Positions 1-10,119 of a stretch of 48,657 bases of DNA are shown in pieces. The translations under genes were made by a program, and so were the position numbers. The stretch covers positions 1 to 48,657 of the forward strand of contig KV919204.1 in the NCBI GenBank assembly GCA_002049455.2. The letters are read 5' to 3'. The stretch's first letter is position 1, and every line of letters begins with the position of its first letter. The DNA comes from Porphyra umbilicalis. Taxonomy: Eukaryota; Rhodophyta; Bangiophyceae; Bangiales; Bangiaceae. The notes under the pieces were generated by a model, which did no database searches, was not told where the DNA came from, and worked only from the letters and a program-made list of their open reading frames with translations.

Positions 1-474
1 GGCGGCGGCGTGGGCCACATTGCCATCCAGCTCGCCAAGAGCGACGTGTACAAGGCCGGCACGGTCGCGACGACCGCGTCGCCGGCCAAGGCGGATTTTG
101 TCAAGGCCGCCGGCGCGGACGTGGTCGTCGACTACCGCTCCTCGTCGCCCGCGCAGGAGCTGTCGAATTACGATGCGGTGATGGAGCTGACCGGCGACAT
201 GGAGGCGGTGCTGCCCGTGTTGACGCCCGCCGCCGCCGCCGCGGGCCGCGTCGCGGGCATTGCCGTCTTTGCGTCGTCGGACAAGTGGACGGCCATCCAG
301 GTGGCGCCGACGGGTGCCAAGCTCGATCGCCTCGCGCGGGTGCTGGAGGCGGGGCAAGTCAAGCCGACCATCAAGGAGTTTGCCTTTGACGAGGCGGGCG
401 TCAAGGCGGCGGTGGCGGAGATGGTCGGCGGTCGGGCGCTCGGCAAGATTGTGATTGTCATGCCGACGGCGTGA
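1..474 (+). CDS. Partial MDR-family quinone oxidoreductase / zinc-type alcohol dehydrogenase-like protein, C-terminal part
   Basis: Frame 1 is open from the first base to a TGA at 472-474, giving about 157 residues; the N-terminal catalytic half lies outside the window. The first residues read GGGVGHIAIQLAK, the glycine-rich nucleotide-binding turn and following helix of the MDR Rossmann fold. They are followed by a GADVVVDY segment (second beta-strand region) and a C-terminal stretch, VLEAGQVKPTIKEFAF, like the substrate-domain return of zeta-crystallin-like quinone oxidoreductases. By family, the protein would reduce quinones or enones with NAD(P)H. The GTG at base 10 is an internal valine codon, not a start. 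No zinc ligands can be judged because that half is missing. This is the only clearly non-transposon housekeeping-type gene in the window. Confidence 0.85.
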   Translation, partial: GGGVGHIAIQLAKSDVYKAGTVATTASPAKADFVKAAGADVVVDYRSSSPAQELSNYDAVMELTGDMEAVLPVLTPAAAAAGRVAGIAVFASSDKWTAIQVAPTGAKLDRLARVLEAGQVKPTIKEFAFDEAGVKAAVAEMVGGRALGKIVIVMPTA

Positions 475-3400
475 AGGAGGTGCTGTTCGAGATGGACATA
501 GTTGGGGGCGGGGGTCGCTTCATCAAATGTGCCTGTCTCTTCATCTGCTCCTGTGTACCTGGGGGGGGGGGGGGAATGCCGCCGTTGTCAGCTCCATACC
601 ATCAGGAGCAGGCAGACGCCCTCATTTGCTTCTTGACTTGAGTCCCCGAGCGGCCTCTACAAACATCATAGGTTCATGATGCAAGTGCCGTTGGCGTGTG
701 GTCCTGAGCAGCTCGTACCTTCGGTCCCTCGGTTCAGATGAAACGAGCGCAACGCGAAAGAGAGTAAAGGGAGGGAGGCAGGGGTATCACGGGAATGTGG
801 CGTGGCCATGTCGGCGGTGGGGAGGGTGGGCAAGCGGCGGAGCAGCGTGCTGTGACAAACGCAGCACAAGGCTGCGCCGGGGGAGGTGCTGGCAAAGAGC
901 AGCCTCGCACCTCACCGTGTGGACGCCGTCGGTCGCAACGGGCAGGCATCGTCGCGGGCTCGATGGCTGTTTTTTTTTTCGGCAGCGGCCGCCACCCGCG
1001 GGGTAAACGAGGGCGAGGGGGCAAAGGCCATCGCTCCCCCGACCGGCGGCATTGTCGGTGCCCCGTGCCGACGCCATTCCCAGGTTTGGGCGCCGCATCA
1101 AGGCCGATGCCCCGCAGCTGTCCGACCGCTTTGCGCCACCGCTGGCGCCGTCGGCGCGAGCCGCCGCCGCGGCAACCCGCCCGCCCGGCGGCGGGGGGCC
1201 GACTACCGCGCAGTCGGCTGCTGACCGTCGGCGGGGGAACTGCGCAGGGCGGGGAGGCACGCAGACGGCGCCCTGCGGCAAGGCGGGGCCCTCCGACAGC
1301 TGGCGCTGACGCGCGGGTGGCCGTGACCACGACCTGGGCCAAGTGCAGCGCCAGGTGTCGGTGGGGAGGCAAGCGTGCGAGGGGGTGCCGCCTTGGTACT
1401 GGACTGCGTGCCGTCGAGGGTCGTCTCGAGTGGGATGAAGGCGAGACGAGACCAACGTCGGCTCGCCGGCCGACCCGCTCGCTAACGGGGTCAGCACCCC
1501 GCCAGTCGCCGCGGGGCGATTCGGCGCAGTGCCGGGCAGTGCACAATCGAAACTGCCCCGCCCTGCTGCCGACGCCACCGCCAGCGGCGCGCGCGTTGCT
1601 CGCCGCCACGGCCACGCCCAGCAGGATCTTGGCGCCGGGGGGCGCCAGCCGTCAGCTCGGCGCCCCAGACCCGTCCGCCGGTGCGTGGCGCGGCGGCGGG
1701 GTGGCCAGCGGCGGAGTGGGGGCGACGCCGCAGTGCCCGCCAAACACACGCTCGTCACGGTCGGTAAGGCGGGTGGTGGCCGGTGCGGAGATGGCGTCGG
1801 GGACGTTGCCCAAGGTCGCTTATTTCAATTCTCTTTCTCTTTTTTTCTTTTGTCTTTTCGCGTCTCCTCCTGCAGCTCAAGTGCACTTGAACGCCGGCGG
1901 CACCACGTCACTCACACATGGAGCACCAAAACAGCGGGGAGAGCCGCAGCCCCATCAGAGTTGCTGGCGTGCAGGATTGGCGCAGTACGTGGAATATGAC
2001 CCCGTGCCTATCGCCACAGCCACTGGGGCCGCTGAGTCAAGCGTGTCATCGCTGAAGGCATTCGAGCCCAAGCCCACCGGGCAAACGCGCGCCGCAGGAC
2101 TAGCGCACCAGTAAATAACATTCTCTTGTTCCTTCAGGACTAAAACACCAAACTACGACCAGAGGACTATTCACGGTTCACACGACTCACCTTCTGACTC
2201 AGAGCAAAGCCACCAATGTCGGGACTATATTGTTGAAATCTCAATTGGGCATGCGACGTGGCACCCTCTCAGAGGTCCCCTAACGGGGGGGCCCGAAATG
2301 GATGATATGTGCAATAGAGTTATTTGTCAGCAGGCTACTATCTCGTCGATAGTCCCGTTTACCGTTGGGAGACCGGTGGCCCATTCCAATGGAGTATAGG
2401 TGCGACGGAGTCTGTGAGGCAAGATCGCCGTGATCCGCCGCAGATTGCGGCGCACAGACTGATTGAAAATGGCGATCGTGTGACACGACGCAGACACGAA
2501 GCAGATATATGACGCAAAATGGGCGATCGTCTCGATAAACGTCGATCATGTGACACATGGCAGCACTGCAGGCTGCCACCGAGTAGCCTCGTGAGGGCCC
2601 TTCACCCAATCAGACATGAGAGCCCGAATGACACGCCAGCAGCACGCAGTACTCTGCTACGTCTCCTCTGTGGCGTCGACGCGTGGCGACTGCCGCCTGC
2701 GAGAGAGGTTGTCAGGAGGTCTGAGCACTAGTGTCAAGGCCACGGGCCCTTGTCGTGTGTGGCCCTGTGTCGGCGTGGCCATGGGCTCTCCGGCAGGCAG
2801 CATCACGGCGGGGTATGGCAGCCACTGAGTGGTGCTTTGGAGTCGAAGTGGTGCCGAGGATACTCGAGATCCGACATTCGACGAGTCTCGCCGGCCTGGA
2901 AGGCAACAGAACTGGGAGGGACAATTTGACGAAGCGCGGTCGGACGTCATCTTGCGGTGCACAAGGCGAACAAACGATGTGGAATGAGCCACCGATGACG
3001 TGATAAATTTGACCAGTGACCAGAACAGAGGGTGGGCAGGAGCCTGCGCAAGTCAGTTAACAGCGCGTCAAATATAGCGAGCAGAGCAGCCAATGAAATC
3101 GTTGGACCAGCCATCAGAGGCAACCTTTCTACGCCGATGGTGGCCTGTGGCGGCTCGTTCTGTCCGCCAATGATATACGGGCCAGCTGCTGACCGTGCAT
3201 TGTCTGTCCCGACGTATCGTTCGCCCGGCCTTGCTGGCCGGGCCCGGCAACGTTCCTGAGTGAGGCGGTGCGGCAGGCATCTTTTCGCTCGTGTCAGCTG
3301 CGAAACTGAGCCGCAAAACTGAGCCACGGCACGGCTGAGATGCACTTCGCTGGGCGGACGTGTGGCTGTCGCGGCAGGATCGGCGGGGGGCGTGACGCAC

Positions 3401-4404
3401 GCAGCCGCTTCGCGTCGGCCGCACGAGCCAGCTGGCCAGAGAGCCGCAGGCTGCTGTCGGGCCCCGCGAGCCTTTGTCCGCCGTGCCGAGCATCATCGCC
3501 CTGCCTTGTCTTGCCTCGCACGAGGTCGGGCTGTCTGCTTCGGGAGACAGCGCCCATCCTACCTGTGGACCCGCACGCGCTGTGGTTTGGGCTGCTGTGG
3601 TGCGCGTGGGGTGACTGGTTGCCCGCGCTGGGCCCTCCGCCACGGGCGCTCGTGCGTGGACTCGCAACCGTTACCCCTCCTGCTTGCCGCCCACCACCGA
3701 TCGTTGCTGGCGTCGCTCTCGCCTGCGCGTCCCTCGTGGCGCTTTGCGCCCATCGTCTTGCGCGCGCTTTTTTTGCTCGGCCCCCATTCGGTTCTGGTGG
3801 TGTTAGTGGCCGCTGCCGGCGAGGTGCCCCCTGCAACCTCCTGCGGGTGGCGCTCGTGCGCTCTGGGCAGTGCGCGCGCTTTTCGTCTCGTCCTCTTGGG
3901 GTTCTGGCGCCTTCTCCCTCGGTACCCTGTGTGACGGTGGCTGCAGGCAGGGCTGGCCGCCGGCTACCACCGCCGGCGGCCGCCGCCAGGTTTCTGGAGG
4001 GCGCCATCCAGCCGATAGCCGCTGCAGGGTGGCCTTTGAGCGGCGATTGCCCGCGCTTTTTCCCTCGGTGCCCTGTGCGGGCGGTCGCCACCTTTGTGGA
4101 CGCTCGTTGCGGGCAGTGCTCGCCTCCGGCTCGCACTGCCGGCGGCCGTCTGGGGACGCCGATTCCCTACAAAAGGGCGGCCGCCGCTGCCCTCTGTGAC
4201 CGGCATGACCCGCATGACATGCGAGGACAAGACCAAGAGGCGAAGAGACCAGCGGAGCCGTCAACACAGACGCGTGGTGCAGTGGGTGGCGGCGGTCGGC
4301 CCCCACCTCGACCACTGCCGCTGCGAGTGCTGCTGCCCGCCCCCACCACCACGACCGGTGGGACCATCGCAAGGTAGACGCCGGCTGCCGCCCGAGGCCC
4401 GACC
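475..4404. other. Intergenic GC-rich stretch with no supportable gene
   Basis: No convincing gene is seen. A run of 14 G lies at 561-574. Bases 700-2100 and 3290-4400 are GC-rich and hold long overlapping open frames on both strands (for example 795-2114 plus and 734-1615 minus), but their products are Arg/Pro/Ala/Gly-rich with no recognisable domain and look like the result of high GC. Bases 2110-3290 are less GC-rich, with several CCAAT motifs and a loosely repeated segment around 2470-2560 (ggcgatcgt followed by tgtgacac). No RNA gene was recognised. Confidence 0.6.
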
Positions 4405-6390
4405 ACAGAGCCCTCCGAGGTGAGGCGGCGGCGCGCCGCTCGACCGACGGCCGCCGAGCCCGCCGAGGTGGGGCGGCGGCGCGCCGCTCGACCATCGGCA
4501 GCCGAGCCCGCCGAGGTGGGGCGGCGGCGCGCCGCTGGACCGACGGCCGTCCAGCCCGCCGCGGTGGACCGGTGGCGCGCCGCAAGACCGACGGCAGCCG
4601 AACCCGCCGCGGTGGAGCGGCGGCGCGCCGCAAGACCGACGGCAGCCGAGCCCGCCGCGGTGGAGCGGCGGCGCGCCGCAAGACCGACGGCAGCCGAGCC
4701 CGCCGAGGTGAGGCGGCGGCTCTCCACACTACCGACGGCAGCCGAGCCCGCCGAGGTGGGGTGGCGGCGCGCCACTGGATCGACGGCCGTCCAGCCCGCC
4801 GCGGTGGACCGGCGGCGCGCCGCAAGACCGACGGCCGTCTAGCTCGCCGAGGTGAGGCGGCGGCGCGCCGCTCGACCAACGGCAGCCTAGCCCGCAGAAG
4901 TGGGGCGGCGGTGTGCCGCCAGAGCGACGACCGTCCAGTCTGCGTACGTTGGGCGGCGGTGCGCCGCCTATTCATCGACCACAAAGCCCGCCGAGGTCGG
5001 GCGGCGGCCGTCCCGAGCAGCGACGGCGGAGCCCGCCGAGGTGGAGCGGCGGCGCGCGCCCCAAGCGACGACGGCAGAGCCCGCCAACGTGGAGCGGCGG
5101 CGCGCCGCCCCCCAACCCGCCGACGAGCCGGCCGAGGTCCAGCGGCGGCGCGCCGCCCGGCAACCGGCCGACAAGGTCACCGAGGTCGAGCGGCGGCGCG
5201 CCGCCCCCCAACCCGCCGACGAGCCCTCCGAAGTTAAACGGCGGCGCTCCGCCCGATACTTGGGCTTCGTGCCCGCCGCGGTCGAGCGGCGGCGGTCCGC
5301 CAGACTGTCGAGCTTCAAGCCCGCACAGGACGAGCTGCGGCGCGCCGCCCGGCGACAGGCCGTCAAGCCCGCCAACGTCGAGCGGCGGCGCGCCGTCCCC
5401 CAACCCGCCGACGAGCCAGGCAAGGTCGAGCGGCGGCGCGCCGACCGGCAATCGGCCGTCAAGCCCGCGGAGGGCAAGCGGCGGCGCGCCGCCCCCAAAC
5501 TCGCCGACGAGCCCGCCAAGGTCCAGCGGCGGCGCGCCGCCCGCCAACTCGCTGAGGAGCCTGCCGACGACGAGCGGCGGCGCGCCGCCCCCCAACCTGC
5601 CGACGAGCCTGCCGACGGCGAGCGGCGGCGTGCCGCCCCCCAACCCACCGACGAGACTGCCGACGCCGAGCGGCGGCGCGCCGCCCGCCAACCCGCCGCC
5701 GAGCCTGCCGGCGGCGAGAGGCGGCGCGCCGCCCCCGAACCCGCCGACGAGCCCGCCGACGACGAGCGGCGGCGCGCCGCCCCCAAACCCTCCGACAAGC
5801 CCGCCGAAATCCAGCGGCGGCGCGCCGCCCCCCAACCCGCCGACGAGCCCGCCGACGACGAGCGGCGGCGCGCCGCCCGCCAACCCGCCGACGAGCCTGC
5901 CGGCGGCGAGAGGCGGCGCGCCGCCCCCCAACCCGCCGACGAGCCCACCGACGACAAGTGGCGGCGCGCCGCTCCCCAACCCTCCGACAAGCCCGCCGAA
6001 GTCCAGCGGCGGCGCGCCGCCCCCCAACCCGCCGACAAGCCCGCCGACGACGAGCGGCGGCGCGCCGCCCCGCAACCCGCCGACCAGCCCGCCGAGGTCC
6101 AGCGGCGGCGCGCCGCCACCCAGTCTGCCGACGAGCCCGCCGACGAAGAGTGGCGGCGCGCCGCCCCCCAACCCTCAGACAAGCCCGCCGAGGTCCAGCG
6201 GCGGCGCGCCGCCCCCCAACCCGCCGACAAGCCCGCCGACGACGAGCGGCGGCGCGCCGCCCCCCAACCCGCCGACAACCCCGCCGAGGTCAAGCGGCGG
6301 CGCGCCGGCCCCCAACCCGCCGAAAAGCCCGCCGAGGTCCAGCGGCGGCGCGCCGCCCCCCAACCCGCCGAAGAGGCCGCCGCCGAAGCT
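4405..6390. repeat. 48-bp GC-rich minisatellite, about 41 units
   Basis: A 48-bp unit is repeated for about 2 kb. Each unit has a near-invariant core, ggcggcgcgccgcc, containing the 8-bp palindrome GGCGCGCC, followed by variable proline- or aspartate-type triplets. The period is a multiple of three, so frames stay open on both strands. The plus strand gives 16-residue repeats of RRRAAPQPADEPAEVQ type and, in another frame, proline-rich SGGAPPPNPPTSPP type; the minus strand gives GGLVGGLGGGAPPL type. Units between 4405 and 5300 are more diverged; those from about 5700 to 6390 are nearly uniform, as expected of recent homogenisation. I do not call any of these frames a gene. Confidence 0.85.
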
Positions 6391-6982
6391 TTAGGTTGTG
6401 GTGGGGCGGCCGCGGGATCTGCGGACGGGTCGTCCCCGCCCCCATCGTCGTTCTCGTTGTTTGGGGTGTGGCCACCCGGCAAGCAGTGGGCGCAGCTTGC
6501 TGTGAGGAATCGGAGGCTTGCGCGCCCTCGCAGCCCCGAGCGTCTTGCGGCGGAGCGTCGTGCGGCTGCCGCAGCGGCAGCTAACTCTGCGGTTGCCGCC
6601 GCTACCAAGGCGGCCGCGGCGGCTGCCGCTGCCTCTGCAGAGTCAGCGGCTGCCCAGGTCTCGTCCCGGGAGGCGGCCGCTATCACCGCGGCAGCCAAGC
6701 GCACGGCAAAGAGTGCCCAGCGGACCGCGGCAAGGGCGGCGGCAGTTTCCCGCACCGCGGCGGCGGCCGCGTCCCACTTTTCCAAGAGCGTCGTGCTGCC
6801 GCCGGCGGTGCCAGGCGCCGGTGTTGCCCCTGCAGCTGGTGGCGGCGACCGGCCCGTATCTAAGAGGCCCAGACGAGCCTGTAGCGGCGGCCGACCGCCA
6901 CTGTATCCGGCGTCGTTCCGCCGTGGTGGCCCATCCGCTGAGCAGGTCTGCAAGACTGTGGCCGGCGAGGTCGTCGACCACG
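6391..6982 (+). other. Ala-rich open stretch between the minisatellite and the Myb-like gene; coding status unknown
   Basis: After the last 48-bp unit, the plus frame that runs through the minisatellite stays open to 7047. It encodes an Ala-rich, helix-like segment (residues such as RRAAAAAAANSAVAAATKAA), then a basic KRPRRA patch. It overlaps the 5' end of the Myb-like gene in another frame. It could be a 5' exon, an upstream ORF, leader sequence or a chance open frame. There is no domain support. Confidence 0.3.
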
Positions 6983-8785
6983 ATGGGGCGTGGTCCGGCG
7001 TGGGCCGTGGCAAAGAACATGGCGCTCGTCAAGGCGTGGCTCATTGAAGCCAACAACCCCATCCGGGGGACGGACCAGTCGGGGAAGGAGTTTTGGGGGC
7101 GGGTGCTCACGTCGTGGAAGCACCTGCTGCGGAATGAGACGGACGCTACGGTCAAGGCGGCGCGCGACCAGCGTGGATTCGACGCGCTGCGCAAGCAGTG
7201 GGAGAAGATGGTGGCTGGCGTCATGGAGTTTTCGATCTGCATTGTGCAGGCAAGGAAGGCGAAGCCGACGGGAATCACGAAGCCTGCGGACCTCGTCAAT
7301 TGCGCGGAGGGCTTGTACTGTGGCACAAACGTGTACGGGCGCATCCGCGGTGACCACGCCGACGACGTGGCCACCGGGAAGAAGACCAAGCGCCGCATCA
7401 AGCGGGTCACGTGCCCATTGGCACAGCATTGGGAGGTGCTCAAGGACCAAGATCGATTCAAGTCGGCTGCCGCCGAATTTGCCGCCCTGCAGAAGCGGTC
7501 GGCCGCCGCGCATGCGCGTGCCGCGGCAAGGGCGGCGGCGGCCGCTGCAGCGGACGGCGGCGGGGCCGCTGCTGAGCAGGCGGCTGCTGGTGGGGATACC
7601 ACGCCGGCGGCCGCCGCGAATGCGGCCGCCGCGAATGCGGCGGCCGGGAATGCGGCGGCCGCCGGCGCTGCTGGTGGCCGAGCGGCGCCGAGCAATGCAT
7701 ATGAGAGCAACGACGACGAGGAGGAAGAGCCATGGGCGGCTCGCCCCATAGGCTGTAAGGCGGCCAAGCGCGCCCGGGCCGATGGCATTGCCGAGGACCG
7801 TACGATGGGCCGCGTTGCCACCGCGGTGGAGAAGTTGGGCGACGCAACCACGCAGCGAACTTCCATGATGGCCTTTAGCCTTCCTTTCATGCGCGAAACG
7901 CCTATGGGTGCAGCGTTTTGGGCGCACCAAGCCAAGAAGATGCTTGCCCACGAGGGCATTAAGGTCCCGTCAATCGGGCAGGCGGCCGACGCGTCGGCTG
8001 CCGCTGACGGGGTGGGGGCGGCGAACAAGGACAAGGCTGCAGGCGCTGTATCCGCTCCTGAAAAGGCCGCTCATGACGACATTTCGGCGACGGGACATGG
8101 CGCGGCAGACAAGGACGTCACCATCGTCGGCGACACGACGTCGTCGGCGCCGCCACCGCCACTACCGCCGGCACCACCGCCGGCGCCACCGCCGGCGCCA
8201 CCGCCGCCGCCACCGGCGACGCCAGCGCCCGTGGAGCAGACGACGAGGACGCCGCCGGAGTCGGCTGCCGAGGGCACGGCGGCCGACTCCACGCTGACGT
8301 CGATGGCTGCAGCCGCTTCTTCTGTGCCTGCGACGGCGGCATCGAGTGTGGCTCCTCCGGCGGCGGCAGCGGCGACGGTGGCGGCAGCCGCTGATGCGCA
8401 TGTACTGCCCGCGCGGGCGGCCGCCCAGGACGTGCACAAGCAACGCGGCCGCCGCGCGCAGTCGACCAAGCGCAAGCAGGCTGCCGCCGCCATGGACGAG
8501 CCGCTGATGACGACCGTCGACCAGACGATCCCGCCGGCGGCGCCGTCGGCAGCGCGATCTTCACCGGCGGCGGCCGCGGCGACTGAGGCGGCAGTGGTGG
8601 TCGCACCAGAAAGCGCACCGAGTGCGCCGCCCTCACGGGGCCGCAAGCGTCGCGCGCCGCCGCCGGCCTCTGGCTCTGACGAATCAGTCTCTGACGGCGG
8701 CGGCTTCGATGGCTTTGACCGTGATCTCATCGATTCTTTTGCCCTCAACTGCGGGCGCTCGTCCAGTGAGTCTGAAGAGGAATAG
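6983..8785 (+). CDS. Myb/SANT-like (trihelix / NAM-associated type) protein, probable PIF/Harbinger accessory ORF
   Basis: 600 residues. The ATG at 6983 has A at -3 and G at +4 and is the first ATG ahead of the conserved domain. Residues about 10-110 match the plant Myb/SANT-like pattern found in PIF/Harbinger second ORFs and NAM-associated proteins: LVKAWLIEANNPIRGTDQ, then KEFWGRVLTSW, then LRKQWEKM, with spaced tryptophans at helix-core positions. A further motif, PLAQHWEVLKDQDRFK, lies near residue 155, as in those families. The rest is Ala-rich with an acidic patch (DDEEEE), a Pro run (PPPAPPPAPPP) and basic segments. By family, such a protein binds element ends and helps bring the transposase to DNA in the nucleus. 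The PIF/Harbinger transposase gene lies 4.6 kb downstream on the opposite strand. It could instead be a host trihelix-like factor. Confidence 0.75.
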   Translation: MGRGPAWAVAKNMALVKAWLIEANNPIRGTDQSGKEFWGRVLTSWKHLLRNETDATVKAARDQRGFDALRKQWEKMVAGVMEFSICIVQARKAKPTGITKPADLVNCAEGLYCGTNVYGRIRGDHADDVATGKKTKRRIKRVTCPLAQHWEVLKDQDRFKSAAAEFAALQKRSAAAHARAAARAAAAAAADGGGAAAEQAAAGGDTTPAAAANAAAANAAAGNAAAAGAAGGRAAPSNAYESNDDEEEEPWAARPIGCKAAKRARADGIAEDRTMGRVATAVEKLGDATTQRTSMMAFSLPFMRETPMGAAFWAHQAKKMLAHEGIKVPSIGQAADASAAADGVGAANKDKAAGAVSAPEKAAHDDISATGHGAADKDVTIVGDTTSSAPPPPLPPAPPPAPPPAPPPPPPATPAPVEQTTRTPPESAAEGTAADSTLTSMAAAASSVPATAASSVAPPAAAAATVAAAADAHVLPARAAAQDVHKQRGRRAQSTKRKQAAAAMDEPLMTTVDQTIPPAAPSAARSSPAAAAATEAAVVVAPESAPSAPPSRGRKRRAPPPASGSDESVSDGGGFDGFDRDLIDSFALNCGRSSSESEEE

Positions 8786-9150
8786 GCCGTCATGCCTATG
8801 CCCATTGTCTTGTTTTCTGTCTTGTTTGTTTCGAGGTCGCGGAACATCCGTTCCTCTCTCCCGCTTTGCAGGGGATTATCCTTTGCGTTTTGTGTTTGTG
8901 TTGGAGTGTGATTGTGATGCCGCGTGGTACCGAAGAAAGACAAGGTTTTTTTCCCCCATTGGGCAGGGTTTTTTTTTTCCTACATGACTTGTCTGTGCAC
9001 TCTCGTACACCAGTGAGATGCAGCTCAGCGTCCCCCCAATTGCGTGACGGCACGCTGTTCCGAACCCCCCGTCTGCGAGCGTGCCGGCCGTCGATATGCG
9101 CCGCGCAACTCCGATGGGCACTCACTGTGCCGGGACGATGGCGTGGCGGG
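8786..9150. other. 3' flank of the Myb-like gene, no gene
   Basis: This stretch is less GC-rich than its surroundings, with T-rich tracts (for example about 8969-8980) that would suit a transcript 3' end. No canonical AATAAA was recognised here and no ORF has recognisable content. Confidence 0.4.
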
Positions 9151-9372
9151 CGACGACGAACCAGGCGCGCGCACGTCAGTTGCCGCGGCGGCCGCGGCGG
9201 CCGCTACGCGGCACTCGGCGGCGGCGGCGTCGCCGCGGCGGCCGCTACGCCGCACGGCGGGCGACGACGAACCAGGCGCGCGCACGTCAGTTGCCGCGGC
9301 GGCCGCGGCGGCCGCTACGCGGCACTCGGTGGCAGCGGCGTCGCCGCGGCGGCCGCGGCGGCCGCTACGCCG
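9151..9372. repeat. 111-bp tandem duplication
   Basis: Two adjacent copies start at 9151 and 9262, both beginning cgacgacgaaccaggcgcgc. The first ~75 bases are nearly identical. The second half is built of ggcggccgcgg triplet runs of slightly different length. The period is a multiple of three, so overlapping Ala/Arg-rich frames stay open on both strands; these are not called as genes. Confidence 0.8.
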
Positions 9373-9715
9373 CACTCGGCGGCGGCGGCGTCTCCGCGGC
9401 GGCGGGCGCCATGTCGGCCGTGGCAGGCAGAGGTGGCAGCGCTTGCAGGAGAGGGGGGGGGGGGCGGCAACGGGCAGGGCTTCCACCGCGAGGGGCGACA
9501 GCCGGCGGTGCGGCAGTTGCGGCGGCGGGGTGAGGACGGTCGCGGGGGAGGTGGTGGTGGCGCCATAGGCGCAGTGGGCGAAGAGCAGCGGCGCGGCGGG
9601 CGGTGCCGCACTGCGCCCTTCGTCAAGTGGCTAGCGGCGTTGTCGCTGTTGTGCTCAGTGTGTGTTGGGCGGCTTGCGACACCTTGTTTGCAGCTTGCAT
9701 CACCATGGCGAGGCG
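9373..9715. other. GC-rich stretch, no gene
   Basis: Continues the GGC/GCC-rich character, with a long G run around 9452-9463. Nothing recognisable is encoded. Confidence 0.4.
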
Positions 9716-9785
9716 CTTTTCTGATTGGTCAACGTCTCTTTCTGATTATAATTTAAACGTCTCTAATTGGTCAGTTCAGATGTCG
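9716..9785 (+). promoter_or_regulatory. Possible promoter-like AT-rich island with two ATTGG (inverted CCAAT) boxes
   Basis: In an otherwise extremely GC-rich region, this island contains ctgattggtca, then attataatttaa, then ctaattggtca. Two inverted CCAAT boxes around an AT-rich core resemble a eukaryotic core promoter. A similar pair of CCAAT boxes lies upstream of the transposase gene at 15529-15550. No clear gene starts just downstream; the GC satellite follows. Function is inference. Confidence 0.3.
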
Positions 9786-10119
9786 CACATCATTTTTTGC
9801 GGGTCGCTGTGCGAGGGTGGGGCGGGCACGTGCGCTGCTAGAGACTGAACTGCGTCCACGGCCGGGCGAGAGGGGGGGGGGGAGACATGAATCAGACAGT
9901 GTGCCGCACGTGCGCGAGGCGCCGCGTAGGGCGGGGGGCAGCCACGGTGTACCTGAGAGGGGGGGGTGCGATTTCAGTGCACGCCGGTCTTTCGCTGACG
10001 TCGCCCGCGTCGCCGCCGCCGCCAGGAACGGCTGCGCGGGCTGGCAGCCGCCGATCACTGTCCGCACGTCCGCCCCCACGTGGAAGGGGTTGCGGAACGT
10101 GGCGGTGGCTGCTGGCTGA

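Noticed and set aside
795..2114. 439-codon plus-strand open frame
   Set aside because: Arg/Pro/Ala/Gly-rich with no domain. Equally long open frames occur on the minus strand over the same bases, as expected from high GC.
3340..4377. 345-codon plus frame
   Set aside because: No recognisable domain. It overlaps several other frames of similar length and has GC-driven composition.
4405..6390. CRISPR-like array
   Set aside because: Repeats are directly tandem without unique spacers, and the window is eukaryotic.
4900..7047. 715-codon plus frame and the 681-codon minus frame over it
   Set aside because: Most of each is the 48-bp minisatellite. Being open on both strands follows from unit length and composition.
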